From Nonomuraea gerenzanensis (GTDB lineage: Bacteria; Actinomycetota; Actinomycetes; Streptosporangiales; Streptosporangiaceae), in assembly GCF_020215645.1 (NCBI RefSeq), contig NZ_CP084058.1:372001-436000 (forward strand): DNA of 64,000 bases, in the 5' to 3' direction. The notes below the pieces were generated by a model. The model had not been told where the DNA came from, searched no databases, and was given only the letters and a program-made list of their open reading frames with translations. Shown here in pieces: positions 17,392 to 25,674 of this stretch; the first letter of the stretch is position 1, and every line of letters begins with the position of its first letter. The position numbers and the translations under genes are program-made.

Positions 17392-18315
17392 ATGTCCGTC
17401 GAGCAGCTCATCGTCGCCCTGGTCGTGGTCGCGGCGGTGGGCTTCGGGGCGGCTCGCGCGTTCCGCGTCGTCCCGCAGGCCACGGCCGCCGTCGTGGAGC
17501 GGCTCGGGCGCTACCACCGCACGCTGACCCCCGGGCCGAGCCTGGTGGTGCCCTTCATCGACCGCATCAAGGACCTGATCGACCTGCGCGAGCAGGTGGT
17601 GGCGTTCCCGCCGCAACCGGTGATCACCTCCGACAACCTCGTGGTCTCCGTCGACACCGTCGTCTACTTCCAGGTCACCAACCCGAAGGCGGCCACGTAC
17701 GAGATCGCGAACTTCATGACCGGCATCGAGCAGCTCACCGTCACCACGTTGCGCAACGTGGTCGGCGGCATGGACCTCGAACGCACGCTGAACTCGCGCG
17801 AGGACATCAACACCGCGCTGCGCGCCGCGCTGGAGGAGGTGACCGGCACGTGGGGCGTCCGGGTCAACCGGGTCGAGCTGAAGGCCGTCGACCCGCCCGC
17901 CTCCATCCAGGAGTCGATCGAGAAGCGGCTGCGCGCCGACCGCGACAAGCAGGCCGCCGTGCTGGCCGCGGAGGGGCAGCGCCAGGCGGCGATCCTGGCC
18001 GCCGAGGGCGAGAAGCAGGCGTCGGTGCTGCGGGCGCGCGGCGAGGCGGAGGCGGCCGTGCTGCGCGCGCAGGCGGAGGCGGAGGCCCACGCCATGCGCG
18101 CCAAGGGGCAGGCGGACGCGATCGGCATGGTGTTCAAGGCCATCCACGAGGGCAACCCGAACCAGCAGCTCCTGGCCTACCAGTACCTGCAGACCCTGCC
18201 CGAGATCGCCAAGGGCGACGCCAATAAGATCTGGATCGTCCCCTCTGAGATGGGCAAGGTCCTGGAGAACCTGGGCGGCCTGTTCACACCCCCCAAGGGA
18301 CAGGACGACCCGTAG
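17392..18315 (+). CDS. SPFH/stomatin-like (QmcA-type) membrane protein
   Basis: A 307-residue protein with an N-terminal membrane helix (LIVALVVVAAVGFGAA). The SPFH domain (AVVERLGRYHRTLTPG, VPFIDRI, DLREQVVAFPPQPVIT) covers about residues 25-185. A long Ala/Glu/Arg-rich coiled coil at about 190-240 drives oligomerisation. The C-terminal IWIVPSEMG is typical of the family. These proteins scaffold membrane microdomains and proteases. The usual NfeD partner gene is not next to it. ATG with GGAG 7 nt upstream. Bases 17283-17391 are AT-richer and probably hold its promoter. Confidence 0.9.
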   Translation: MSVEQLIVALVVVAAVGFGAARAFRVVPQATAAVVERLGRYHRTLTPGPSLVVPFIDRIKDLIDLREQVVAFPPQPVITSDNLVVSVDTVVYFQVTNPKAATYEIANFMTGIEQLTVTTLRNVVGGMDLERTLNSREDINTALRAALEEVTGTWGVRVNRVELKAVDPPASIQESIEKRLRADRDKQAAVLAAEGQRQAAILAAEGEKQASVLRARGEAEAAVLRAQAEAEAHAMRAKGQADAIGMVFKAIHEGNPNQQLLAYQYLQTLPEIAKGDANKIWIVPSEMGKVLENLGGLFTPPKGQDDP

Positions 18316-18321
18316 GAACCC

Positions 18322-18360
18322 CGCCGCCGCGGCCTCGACGGGGACACCCACGCGGCGGCG
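18322..18360. terminator. Inverted repeat between SPFH and TSUP genes
   Basis: CGCCGCCGCG (18322-18331) pairs perfectly with CGCGGCGGCG (18351-18360) around a 19-nt loop. It may terminate or attenuate transcription into the TSUP gene. Confidence 0.4.
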
Positions 18361-18374
18361 ACGGGAGGGTCTCC

Positions 18375-19130
18375 TTGACGGGCTGGGAGCTGGCCGCGGT
18401 GTGCGCCGCCGGTGTGGTGGCCGGTGCCATCAACGCGGTGGTCGGGTCGGGGTCGCTGATCACGTTCCCCACGCTGGTGGCTTTGGGCGTCGACCCCGTG
18501 ACCGCGAACGTCTCCAACACCGTCGGCCTCGTGCCCGGCTCCTTCAGCGCCGCCTACGGCTACCGCACGGAGCTGCGCGGCCAGCGCGACCGCCTGCTGC
18601 GGCTGGGCGCGGCCTCGGCGCTGGGGGCGCTGATCGGCGGGATCCTGCTGCTGTTCCTCGATCCCGACGTGTTCGAGATCGTGGTGGTGGCCCTGATCGC
18701 GCTGGCCTGCGTGCTGGTCGTGACGCAGCCCAGGCTCAACGGGTGGGTGGCGGCCCGGCGGCGGCAGCCGCACCCGCACGGTGGCGCGGCCCTGTGGCTG
18801 GGCGTGCTGGGTGCGGGTGTCTACGGCGGGTACTTCGGCGCCGCCCAGGGGGTGCTGCTGATCGGGCTGCTCGGCATCTTCCTCGACGACGACCTGCAGC
18901 GGGTGAACGCCGCCAAGAACGTGCTCGCGCTGATCGTCAACGGGGTGGCCGCCGCGTTCTTCGTCGTGGCCGCGGACGTGGACTGGCAGGCCGCCGCCGG
19001 TGTGGCGCTGGGGGCGATCCTGGGCGGCTGGCTGGGCGCCAGGCTGGGGCGGCGCATCCCCGCTCCGGTGCTGCGGGCGGTCATCGTGTGCGTGGGGGTC
19101 GCGGCGATTATCGTACTGGTGTACGGATAA
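18375..19130 (+). CDS. TSUP (TauE/SafE) family membrane permease
   Basis: A 251-residue polytopic membrane protein with about eight hydrophobic helices. It carries the family landmarks AGAINAVVGSGSLITFP near the N-terminus and VNAAKNVLALIVNGVAA in the second half. The TSUP family exports sulfite, sulfonates or other organic anions. TTG start with GGGAGGG 6 nt upstream. The substrate cannot be told from context. Confidence 0.88.
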   Translation: MTGWELAAVCAAGVVAGAINAVVGSGSLITFPTLVALGVDPVTANVSNTVGLVPGSFSAAYGYRTELRGQRDRLLRLGAASALGALIGGILLLFLDPDVFEIVVVALIALACVLVVTQPRLNGWVAARRRQPHPHGGAALWLGVLGAGVYGGYFGAAQGVLLIGLLGIFLDDDLQRVNAAKNVLALIVNGVAAAFFVVAADVDWQAAAGVALGAILGGWLGARLGRRIPAPVLRAVIVCVGVAAIIVLVYG

Positions 19131-19153
19131 TCGCCGGTGGGTAGGAACCCGGT

Positions 19154-19387
19154 ATGAAAGGTGACCGGGTGGAGATCGTCATCGACGCCGGTGGCTCGTC
19201 GCCGCGCACCTACGAGATCACGGCCACCCGCGCAGGCCGGCGGGTCGAGGTGGCCAACCGGCGGGGGCTCGTGGAGGTGAGCGAGGTCACGCGCAGCGGC
19301 ACGCCGGTGCGCACGGCCCGCTTCATGTCCAGCCGCATCCTCGCCCTCGTCGAGCACCCCGCCGACGAAGCCACCGACGGGGCCTGA
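19154..19387 (+). CDS. Hypothetical protein (77 aa)
   Basis: A small soluble basic protein beginning MKGDRVEIVIDAGG. ATG with TAGGAA upstream, 23 nt after the TSUP stop, so probably in the same transcript. A regular beta-strand pattern (YEITATRAGRRVEVANRRG) suggests a small beta-barrel fold. No known domain recognised. Confidence 0.6.
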   Translation: MKGDRVEIVIDAGGSSPRTYEITATRAGRRVEVANRRGLVEVSEVTRSGTPVRTARFMSSRILALVEHPADEATDGA

Positions 19388-19456
19388 AGCGCGCGGGCAT
19401 CGAGCAGGCGGCGCCTGAGCGCACGCGGGTGTCAAGCAGACGAGCGCTCAGGATGT

Positions 19457-20281
19457 TCAGCGGAAGTCCGCCACGTGGTCCTCGGCCCACTGGCGGAAGC
19501 TCAGCGCGGGCCGCCCGAGCAGCCGCCGCACGGTGTCGGTGGCCCGCTCCGGCCGGGTGACGAAGCTCTCCCACGCCTGCAGCGCGCTGCGCACGAACGC
19601 CTCGTCCCCCCAGGCCGCCAGCAGCTGCTCGGCGGCCTCCTCCGGCGGCTGCTCCTCCCACCGCACCGGCCGCCCGACGGCCTCGCCGATCACCCGCGCC
19701 TGCTCGGCCTGGGTCAGCTCGTCAGGGCCGGTGAGGGGGTAGGCGGCCCCGTTGTGCCCCGCCGAGGTGAGCACGTGCACGGCCACCGCGGCGATGTCCC
19801 GCTCGTGGATCAGCGCCCGCGACGCCTGCCCGTACGGCCAGCGCACCACCCCCTGCCTGACCTGGTCCGCCCACCCCAGCGTGTTGGCCGCGAAGCCGCC
19901 GGGCCGCAGGAACGTCCAGCCGAGGCCGGAGCGCCGGATGAGCCCTTCGATCTCCCCGTAGTGGCCGGCGGCGTCCTCGCTGTCGGGCACCAGCGCCGAC
20001 AGGTACACCACCCGCCGCGCGTGCTCGGCGATCAGCGCGATCACCTCCGCCGCGTTACCCGTGGTCAGGCCGGGCCAGAGCAGGAACACGCTCTCCACGT
20101 CCTTCAACGCCGGTTCGAGCGTCTCAGGGGCGGTCAGATCGCCCTGGACGGCCTCCACACCCGGCTGGACCCGCTCGGGCCGCCTGGCCAGCGCCCGCAC
20201 GTCGAGGCCCGCCGCGGCGAGCTGGGACACCACATGCCTGCCGACATTACCGGTCGCACCGGTCACAAGAATCTTGCCCAT
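19457..20281 (-). CDS. NmrA-like NAD(P)-binding reductase
   Basis: A 274-residue atypical SDR with the N-terminal motif LVTGATGNVGRHV and the FLRPGGFAANTLGWADQV segment typical of NmrA/QOR2-like quinone or isoflavone reductases. The active-site Tyr is not clearly conserved, as is common in the subfamily. ATG 20281. The C-terminus (LGRPALSFRQWAEDH) is typical of the actinomycete group. Substrate unknown. Confidence 0.85.
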   Translation of the reverse strand: MGKILVTGATGNVGRHVVSQLAAAGLDVRALARRPERVQPGVEAVQGDLTAPETLEPALKDVESVFLLWPGLTTGNAAEVIALIAEHARRVVYLSALVPDSEDAAGHYGEIEGLIRRSGLGWTFLRPGGFAANTLGWADQVRQGVVRWPYGQASRALIHERDIAAVAVHVLTSAGHNGAAYPLTGPDELTQAEQARVIGEAVGRPVRWEEQPPEEAAEQLLAAWGDEAFVRSALQAWESFVTRPERATDTVRRLLGRPALSFRQWAEDHVADFR

Positions 20282-20310
20282 GACCTCGACCGTAGGACCT
20301 CAACCAAACT

Positions 20311-21222
20311 TCAGGTCAACCCCGGCCGCACCTGGATGGTGCCGTCCCGTCTGATCCGGGTCTCGAAGACGGGTGCCGGCGCGGTCGCGGGCCCGTGCTT
20401 GACCGACCCGTCCGCCAGCCTGAACGTGCTGCTGTGCCAGGGGCACACCACACACGCCTCGCCGTCCTCCATGACGAGCCTGCCCTGGTGCAGGGGCCCT
20501 GCCAGGTGCGGGCACCGGTCGGCGAGCACGGTCACGCCGTCACCTTGGCGCAGCACGAACAGCTGGATGTAGCCCAGCCGCCTGGCCACCGGGCGCCCGT
20601 CGGGCAGGTCCTTGAGCGGGCACAGGTCGTGCCAGCCCAGCGGCACCAGATGCGTGACCTGCGGCGCGTGGTTGGCGCCCGCGGCCTGCCGGTAGGCCAG
20701 GTGACCGCCGAGGTAGGCGCCGAGGCCGCCCACGGCCAACCCCGCGTAGGAGAGCATCCGGCCTGGCCGCTCGCGGCCCCGGATGCGCAGGATCAAGGAG
20801 GTGGACAGGAGGCCGAGCGCGGTCAGGTTCGCCGCCATGTGCACGAAACCCACCCGCTGCTGCTCGCGGTGCAGCGAGGACCAGTCGGTCAGCCCTGCCG
20901 CCGCCGTGGGCAGGGCGTTGACCAGGCCCGTGGCGAGCAGCAGGCGTGCCGCCCGCGGGTCGGCGTCCGCCAGGTCGAGCACGGCGGTGGAGAGCCAGCA
21001 CCCCAGGCTGACCGTGGCCAGCGGCGGATGCACCGGCTCTCCGATGGGGACACCGTGCAACAGGTCGCGCAGGCGGCCCTGGCGTAGGCGCTGGCGCACG
21101 AACTTGGCCAGCCCCCGGATCGGCGTGTCCATGGCCTTCGACTTCTCGAGCCGATCGGCGATGGCAACCGGCCCGGCGAAACCCCGCAACTGCCGACGTC
21201 TCGCGCGTACTGTCTCTTTCAC
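20311..21222 (-). CDS. DUF2231 membrane domain fused to a Rieske [2Fe-2S] domain
   Basis: A 303-residue protein. Residues about 55-190 form a DUF2231-like four-helix membrane domain (HGVPIGEPVHPPLATVSLG, AAAGLTDW, GGHLAYRQ). Residues about 195-300 are a Rieske ferredoxin with ligands in CPHLAGPLHQG and CPWHSSTF. It should be a membrane-anchored electron carrier. GTG start at 21222 with GGGGA upstream; Met31 is a later alternative. The redox partner is unknown, though a molybdopterin oxidoreductase lies nearby on the same strand. Confidence 0.88.
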   Translation of the reverse strand: MKETVRARRRQLRGFAGPVAIADRLEKSKAMDTPIRGLAKFVRQRLRQGRLRDLLHGVPIGEPVHPPLATVSLGCWLSTAVLDLADADPRAARLLLATGLVNALPTAAAGLTDWSSLHREQQRVGFVHMAANLTALGLLSTSLILRIRGRERPGRMLSYAGLAVGGLGAYLGGHLAYRQAAGANHAPQVTHLVPLGWHDLCPLKDLPDGRPVARRLGYIQLFVLRQGDGVTVLADRCPHLAGPLHQGRLVMEDGEACVVCPWHSSTFRLADGSVKHGPATAPAPVFETRIRRDGTIQVRPGLT

Positions 21223-21252
21223 GACAAGTCCCCTACCCCAGGCATGTGGGGA

Positions 21253-21864
21253 TCACTCGGACAGGTGTCCCCTGGCCACGGAGAGTTCGACCAGTTCCAG
21301 GGCGTACGCGCCGAGCGAGGGCGAGCCCTCCTCGATGATCCGCACCTTCTCCCTGACCTGCGTGGCCGTCACCTTGAACAGCGGCCACGTGCCGCCCTCG
21401 GTGTGGTGGTTGGCCAGGATCGGGGCGAAGCGGTCGAGCGCCTTGGCGAACCTCGCCTCCGGCGTCTTCCTGGCCTCGAACTCCTCCCACAACTCCCGCA
21501 GCCACACCCCCTGCTCGTCCGGCAGCAGGCCGAAGATGCGCTCGGCGGCGGCCCGCTCGGCCTCGGCCTGCGCCTCGACCGCCACCGAGTCGTAGATGAA
21601 CGTGTCACCCGCGTCGATCTCCACCAGGTCGTGCACCAACAACATGGCCACCACCCGTTGGAGGTCCGTCCCGGGTGGGGCATGCTCTCCGAGGACCATC
21701 GCCAGCGTGCCCACGTACCAGGAGTGCTCGGCGGAGTTCTCCCGCCGCGAACCGTCGATGAGATGGTTGCGGCGGATGATCCGCTTCAACTTGTCGATCT
21801 CGATGGCGAAGGCGATCTGGGCGTTCAGGCGATCCTCTTCTGGCGCGATAGTCACGCGCGACAC
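21253..21864 (-). CDS. HD-domain hydrolase (YfbR-like)
   Basis: A 203-residue HD phosphohydrolase. Metal ligands are visible in RRENSAEHSW, in MLLVHDLVEIDAGD (the HD pair), and in a later Asp (ALDRFAPILANHH). The family includes 5'-deoxynucleotidases. It begins 1 nt after the stop of the upstream molybdopterin gene, so the two are co-transcribed. GTG 21864 is given; GTG 21855 has a better-placed AGGGTG and is an equal alternative. Confidence 0.85.
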   Translation of the reverse strand: MSRVTIAPEEDRLNAQIAFAIEIDKLKRIIRRNHLIDGSRRENSAEHSWYVGTLAMVLGEHAPPGTDLQRVVAMLLVHDLVEIDAGDTFIYDSVAVEAQAEAERAAAERIFGLLPDEQGVWLRELWEEFEARKTPEARFAKALDRFAPILANHHTEGGTWPLFKVTATQVREKVRIIEEGSPSLGAYALELVELSVARGHLSE

Positions 21865-21865
21865 C

Positions 21866-24049
21866 CTAATGTGCGATGATCACCCCGGTTGGTGAAATCG
21901 TGACCGGAACTCCGTTGAACACTGCGTTACCACTCGGAACGTCTATGGTCGTCTCGTCGGTGAGCGTGTTCGCGCTGACGCCCGCGTGCTCGGCAGCCAC
22001 GCTCTGGGCGCTGCCCGCGTGACCCCAGCCGTGCGGCAGGCTGACGACGCCCGGCATGATCGTGTCGGTCGGCTCGACGGGCACGGTGACCTGGCCTTTA
22101 GCCGAGCGCACCACGGCCTCGCCGTCCAGGCCCAGCCGCGCCACGTCGGCGGGGTGGATCTGCAGCGTGCACCTGTTGCTGCCGCCGACCAGCGGGCCCA
22201 CGTTGTGCATCCAGCTGTTGTTGGAGCGCAGGTGCCGCCGCCCGATCAGGACGATCTCCGGCGGCTCCTCCTCCAGCTTGCCGCGCAGCCGCTCCACGTC
22301 CTCCATGAGCTGCGGGGGCGCCAGCTCGACCAGCCCTGACGCGGTCTTCAGCACCTCGCCCAGCCGGGGCTCCAGGGCGCCGAGGTCGAGGCCGTGCGGG
22401 TTGTCGAGCAGCTTGCGCAGCGACAGGTCGCCCTTGCCCGCCCACTCGCCGTACGGGCCGAGCCGCAGCATGAGGTCGAGCCGCCGCTCGCCGCCCGTCT
22501 CGCCCTCCAGCAGGTCGCGCAGCTCCGCCACGTCCCGCCCCTCGATCCCCGAGCCGGGCGTCTGCGTGGCCTTGCGCAACATCTCGTCGATGACGAACGC
22601 GTCGAGGTCCCCCTCCAGCCCCGAGGCGATCATCGCCAGCCTGGCCAGGATCTGCGCCTCCGACGGCCGCTCGTCCAGCGGCAGCAGCGGCGGCGAGTAG
22701 CGCGCGTAGTTGCGCACGGCGAACCCGAGCAGCGCGAAGTCGTAGTGCCCCGACTGCAGCACCCGCGGCGGAGGCAGGATGACGTCGGCGTGCTTGGTGG
22801 TCTCGTTCAGGTACGGGTCCACGCTCACCATGAAGTCGAGCTGCCGGAAGGCCGCGTCCAGCCGGTCACCGTGGGGCGCCGACAGCACGGGGTTGCCCGC
22901 GACCGTGAGCAGGAAGGTGACCTGCCCCTCGCCGGGCGTCTCGATCTCATCGGCCAGCGTGGCCACGGGCAGCTCGCCGTTCGCCTCGGGCAGGCCCCTG
23001 ACGCGGCTCTTCCACCGGCCCACCGCGTACGGCCTGCGGCGCCCGGCGAACTCGGTCGCGGGCTTGGGGAACATCGCGCCGCCCGGCCTGTCGAGGTTGC
23101 CGGTGAGCACGTTGAGCACGTCCACCAGCCACTGGGCCAGCGTGCCGAACTCGGCCGTGCACGTGCCGATCCTGGCGTAGACGGCGGCCGTGGGCGCCGC
23201 GGCCAGCTCCCTGGCCAGCCGGGCGATCGTCTCGGCCGGCACCCCGGTGCGCCGCGCCACCACCTCGGGCGGGAACTGCTTGGCCGCCTGGCGCACCTCC
23301 TCCAGCCCGTTGAGCTCGTAGCCCTCGGGCCTGGCCAGGCCCTCGGCGAACAGCGTGTGCACGATGCCGAACAGCAGGTACGCGTCCGTGCCAGGACGCA
23401 CGAAGACGTGCTCGTCGGCCAGCGCGGCGGTGCGGGTGCGGCGCGGATCGACCACGACGAGCCGGCCGCCGCGCCCGCGCAGCGCCTTGAGCCTGCCGGG
23501 GAAGTCGGGCGCGGTGCACAGGGAGCCGTTGGACTCCAGCGGGTTGGCGCCCAGCATCAGCAGGTAGTCGGTCCTGTCGAGGTCGGGCACCGGGATGGCC
23601 AGCGGATGGCCGAACATCAGCCCGCTGGCCACGTGCTTGGGCATCTGGTCGGCGGTGCTGGCGGAGAAGACGTTGCGGGTGCCCAGCGCCTTGATCAGCG
23701 GGGCGGCGTACAGGGCGCCCGCCATGGTGTGGGCGTTGGGGTTGCCGAGGTAGACGGCGATGGAGCGGCGGTCGGCGACGCGGCCGAGGCCGGCCCGCAC
23801 GGCCGCGAACGCCTCGTCCCAGCCGACCTCGCGCCACAGCTCGCCCTCCCTGATCAGCGGCTTGCGCAGGCGGTCGGGGTCCTCGTCGAGGCGGCCGAGA
23901 CTGGCTCCCTTCGGGCAGATGAACCCCTTGCTGAACGGATCGTCCCTGTCACCTCGGACACCGGTCACGTGCCCGCCGTCGTCGAGGGTGAGAGTCAGGC
24001 CGCAGACGGCCTCGCACAGGGGACAGGTCCGGTGGACGGTCGACGTCAT
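21866..24049 (-). CDS. Molybdopterin-dependent oxidoreductase with N-terminal [4Fe-4S]
   Basis: A 727-residue enzyme of the DMSO-reductase/formate dehydrogenase family. The iron-sulfur cluster ligands are Cys9, Cys12, Cys16 and Cys45 (CPLCEAVCG and CPKG). Molybdopterin-binding landmarks include GNPNAHT, ANPLESNGS, VVVDPRRT and the C-terminal MoCo domain (LQIHPADVARLGLDGEAV). The usual Cys/Sec ligand position reads ASTADQMPKH, with neither residue, so the metal ligand may differ. There is no Tat signal, so it is cytoplasmic. ATG 24049 has AGGAG 5 nt upstream. Followed at 1 nt by the HD hydrolase. Confidence 0.9.
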   Translation of the reverse strand: MTSTVHRTCPLCEAVCGLTLTLDDGGHVTGVRGDRDDPFSKGFICPKGASLGRLDEDPDRLRKPLIREGELWREVGWDEAFAAVRAGLGRVADRRSIAVYLGNPNAHTMAGALYAAPLIKALGTRNVFSASTADQMPKHVASGLMFGHPLAIPVPDLDRTDYLLMLGANPLESNGSLCTAPDFPGRLKALRGRGGRLVVVDPRRTRTAALADEHVFVRPGTDAYLLFGIVHTLFAEGLARPEGYELNGLEEVRQAAKQFPPEVVARRTGVPAETIARLARELAAAPTAAVYARIGTCTAEFGTLAQWLVDVLNVLTGNLDRPGGAMFPKPATEFAGRRRPYAVGRWKSRVRGLPEANGELPVATLADEIETPGEGQVTFLLTVAGNPVLSAPHGDRLDAAFRQLDFMVSVDPYLNETTKHADVILPPPRVLQSGHYDFALLGFAVRNYARYSPPLLPLDERPSEAQILARLAMIASGLEGDLDAFVIDEMLRKATQTPGSGIEGRDVAELRDLLEGETGGERRLDLMLRLGPYGEWAGKGDLSLRKLLDNPHGLDLGALEPRLGEVLKTASGLVELAPPQLMEDVERLRGKLEEEPPEIVLIGRRHLRSNNSWMHNVGPLVGGSNRCTLQIHPADVARLGLDGEAVVRSAKGQVTVPVEPTDTIMPGVVSLPHGWGHAGSAQSVAAEHAGVSANTLTDETTIDVPSGNAVFNGVPVTISPTGVIIAH

Positions 24050-24105
24050 CACGACTCCTGAGTTCGCCAGATGAACTCATCTTCGCGCGGACGGGGCACA
24101 TGGGG

Positions 24106-24137
24106 AAGCCCCGGAGCCCCCGCGGTCTCCGGGGCTT
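24106..24137. terminator. Hairpin between the 24171 gene and the molybdopterin gene
   Basis: AAGCCCCGGAG pairs perfectly with CTCCGGGGCTT over 11 bp, with a 10-nt loop. With the next hairpin it separates the accessory locus from the metabolic genes. Confidence 0.65.
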
Positions 24138-24142
24138 GCACC

Positions 24143-24167
24143 CCTAGGGACGGCCCCGTTCCCTAGG
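24143..24167. terminator. Second hairpin directly after the 24171 gene
   Basis: CCTAGGGA and TCCCTAGG form an 8-bp perfect stem with a 9-nt loop, 4 nt beyond the stop of the minus-strand gene ending at 24171. Confidence 0.55.
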
Positions 24168-24170
24168 TCT

Positions 24171-24809
24171 TCAGCCTGCCTGGGGCAGCGCCACCAGATC
24201 AGGCGGCTCCTCTAGCTCGGATCTCAGCGGGAGCCAGGCTTGCCTGCCGTACAGCCGGTCCAGCCCGGGTGAGGCCGCGCCGGGCGCCTCGTCGCGCCTG
24301 ACGATCTCCACGATGAGGAACTGGGCCCGCGTGCGGTGCCGGTAGACGTTCACGCTGCGGGCCCAGCAGGCCGCGGCGATCTCGTCGCCGTACGCCTCGA
24401 ACGCCTCGGCGCTGATTCCGGCCCGTACCATGACCAGCGCCTTCTCGCCCGTGGTCGTGGGCGTGATCCAGAGCACCAGCGGGATGCGGCCCGACCTCGT
24501 GTGCATGGTGGTCTCCAGGCAGGTTCGCTGCAGGCGGCGCCTGGAGACCACGCACCAGAAGTGCGCCACGACCCAGTTGCGGCCGAACCTGGTGGCGGCG
24601 GGCACCGACACCGCGCCGGCCACCAGGACGAAGGGCGCCCACCGGCCCTGCTGAGCGGCGCCCAGCAGGGCCGTCACGAGCAGCGCCAGCCCGCCGAGCA
24701 GCGCCAGCTCGGTGCGCGCCCGCCAGAGCCTGGCGACCGGGGAGCCGCCGCGGGCGGCGGGGAGGTCCTCACCGGCCGGGTAGATCTGGTTGCGCGGGTT
24801 CCTCGGCAT
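24171..24809 (-). CDS. Membrane protein resembling conjugation-associated proteins of actinomycete integrative elements
   Basis: A 212-residue protein with two adjacent hydrophobic helices (LALLGGLALLVTALLGA and FVLVAGAVSVPAA) near residues 35-68. A soluble domain follows, with SGRIPLVLWITPTTTGEKAL and VRAGISAEAFEAYGDEIAAACWA. That domain style recalls proteins upstream of the TraSA/FtsK-type translocase in Streptomyces integrative elements; this is recollection of family style, not a search result. No translocase, integrase or att site is nearby. ATG 24809, 1 nt after the stop of the preceding small gene. Confidence 0.7.
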   Translation of the reverse strand: MPRNPRNQIYPAGEDLPAARGGSPVARLWRARTELALLGGLALLVTALLGAAQQGRWAPFVLVAGAVSVPAATRFGRNWVVAHFWCVVSRRRLQRTCLETTMHTRSGRIPLVLWITPTTTGEKALVMVRAGISAEAFEAYGDEIAAACWARSVNVYRHRTRAQFLIVEIVRRDEAPGAASPGLDRLYGRQAWLPLRSELEEPPDLVALPQAG

Positions 24810-24810
24810 G

Positions 24811-25026
24811 TCAGGACACCTCCTCGGTCACCTTGCGTGGCTGGCGGAGCTGGTCGAAGCGCGGGTCGCGATACCTGCGGGATCCGAAGCCCGTCTGGGT
24901 GACGGTCCAGCCCATCCGGAAGGCGAACTCGTCGGGCTCCACGCAGATCTCGTAGTCGGCGGACGCGATGAGATCCTGGATCCAGGACTTGATTCGGCTG
25001 ACCCCCTTGGTACCTTGTGAGTACAT
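24811..25026 (-). CDS. Small hypothetical protein (71 aa) in the accessory operon
   Basis: Begins MYSQGTKGVSRIKSWIQDL; soluble, mixed charge, with two aromatic patches (FAFRMGWTV, GFGSRRYRDPRFD). ATG 25026 is preferred because GAAAGGGG lies at ribosome-site distance; an in-frame start at 25047 is less likely. It is tightly linked (1 nt) to the 212-aa membrane protein gene. Not recognised. Confidence 0.65.
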   Translation of the reverse strand: MYSQGTKGVSRIKSWIQDLIASADYEICVEPDEFAFRMGWTVTQTGFGSRRYRDPRFDQLRQPRKVTEEVS

Positions 25027-25074
25027 AGAAGACCCCTTTCGCGGCATTTAGAGGTGGCTTCTTGCCGGTCCGAC

Positions 25075-25134
25075 GGCTGGTGACCGAGTTTCGCCGCAGG
25101 GTGGCAGCCCAGATGCGGTGCTCGGTGATCAGCC
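25075..25134 (-). other. Nested stem-loop in the leader of the 25026 gene
   Basis: Outer arms 25075-25088 and 25121-25134 pair at 12 of 14 positions. Inner arms CCGCA (25094-25098) and TGCGG (25114-25118) pair perfectly and sit symmetrically inside. It falls in the 157-nt gap between the 47-aa gene and the next gene of the unit, so it could act as attenuator, terminator or processing site. Confidence 0.4.
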
Positions 25135-25183
25135 TCGGCCCGGCTTTTTTCGTGCTCGTACGAGCGGTCTCGCGCTGTGCGAT

Positions 25184-25327
25184 TCAGGCGATGACGAAAT
25201 CCTTCCGGCAAGTGGCCTCCCTGTAGCGGATGTTCGTTTCCGGGACGGCGACGTTGCCGGAGAGGCGGCCCTCGTGCGGGCGCGCGACAGTGGGCGGAAG
25301 GCCTGTTGCGGTGGGCCGTGCTGTCAT
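25184..25327 (-). CDS. Small protein (47 aa) divergent from the XRE regulator
   Basis: Starts MTARPTATGLPPTVARP and ends ATCRKDFVIA; one cysteine, no membrane helix. It is supported by an excellent ribosome site (GAGGAGG, 6 nt before ATG 25327) and by a promoter candidate upstream: -10 TAAATC at 25413-25418 and -35 TTGCAC at 25438-25443 on the minus strand, the latter inside a TGCAA-C-TTGCA palindrome. A similar palindrome lies in the promoter of the divergent XRE gene. Function unknown; a peptide or protein controlled by the XRE/DUF397 pair is inferred. Confidence 0.6.
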   Translation of the reverse strand: MTARPTATGLPPTVARPHEGRLSGNVAVPETNIRYREATCRKDFVIA

Positions 25328-25437
25328 GTCCGGCCTCCTCACAACTCGGGATCCCTCCTGGTTCTGATCGTCCCCTGCGGTTGTCAATGCTGCAAGACTT
25401 CCAGCAAGGGAAGATTTACTTTTCTTCGCTTCTTGCG

Positions 25438-25450
25438 GTGCAACTTGCAC
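25438..25450. promoter_or_regulatory. GTGCAA-C-TTGCAC palindrome, operator candidate (small-protein side)
   Basis: Perfect 6+1+6 palindrome overlapping the presumed -35 of the small-protein promoter. The 11-bp core TGCAACTTGCA recurs at 25577-25587. Confidence 0.55.
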
Positions 25451-25576
25451 GACAAGCGTCACGAGTCCCTCCGGAGCCGGAAGATCTTTCCCGTCTCCTG
25501 CCAGTTCGTGGAGCTTGTCCTTGCTCCTACGCTGGACCCATGAAAGCCTTCTGGCAAGGCTGTGCGGCACAACACA

Positions 25577-25587
25577 TGCAACTTGCA
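25577..25587. promoter_or_regulatory. TGCAA-C-TTGCA palindrome, operator candidate (XRE side)
   Basis: Identical 11-bp core to the copy at 25438-25450. It lies just upstream of TAAGAT (25591-25596), a good -10 for the XRE gene, so a bound protein would block that promoter. The rest of 25328-25674 holds only CTTGC half-sites and no gene. Confidence 0.55.
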
Positions 25588-25674
25588 GTGTAAGATTGGG
25601 CGAACGGCCCAAAAAGCCGGGCTCCAAACGGTCCCTTCCGGCTACACCTTCATTCCTGAGAAGGAGCGTGGACG

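Noticed and set aside
21866..24049. Possible selenocysteine formate dehydrogenase
   Set aside because: No in-frame TGA and no Sec-insertion hairpin; the ligand site reads ASTADQMPKH in the normal frame.
25306..25593. Plus-strand 95-codon frame between the small gene and the XRE gene
   Set aside because: It runs across both presumed promoters and operators and has no family resemblance.
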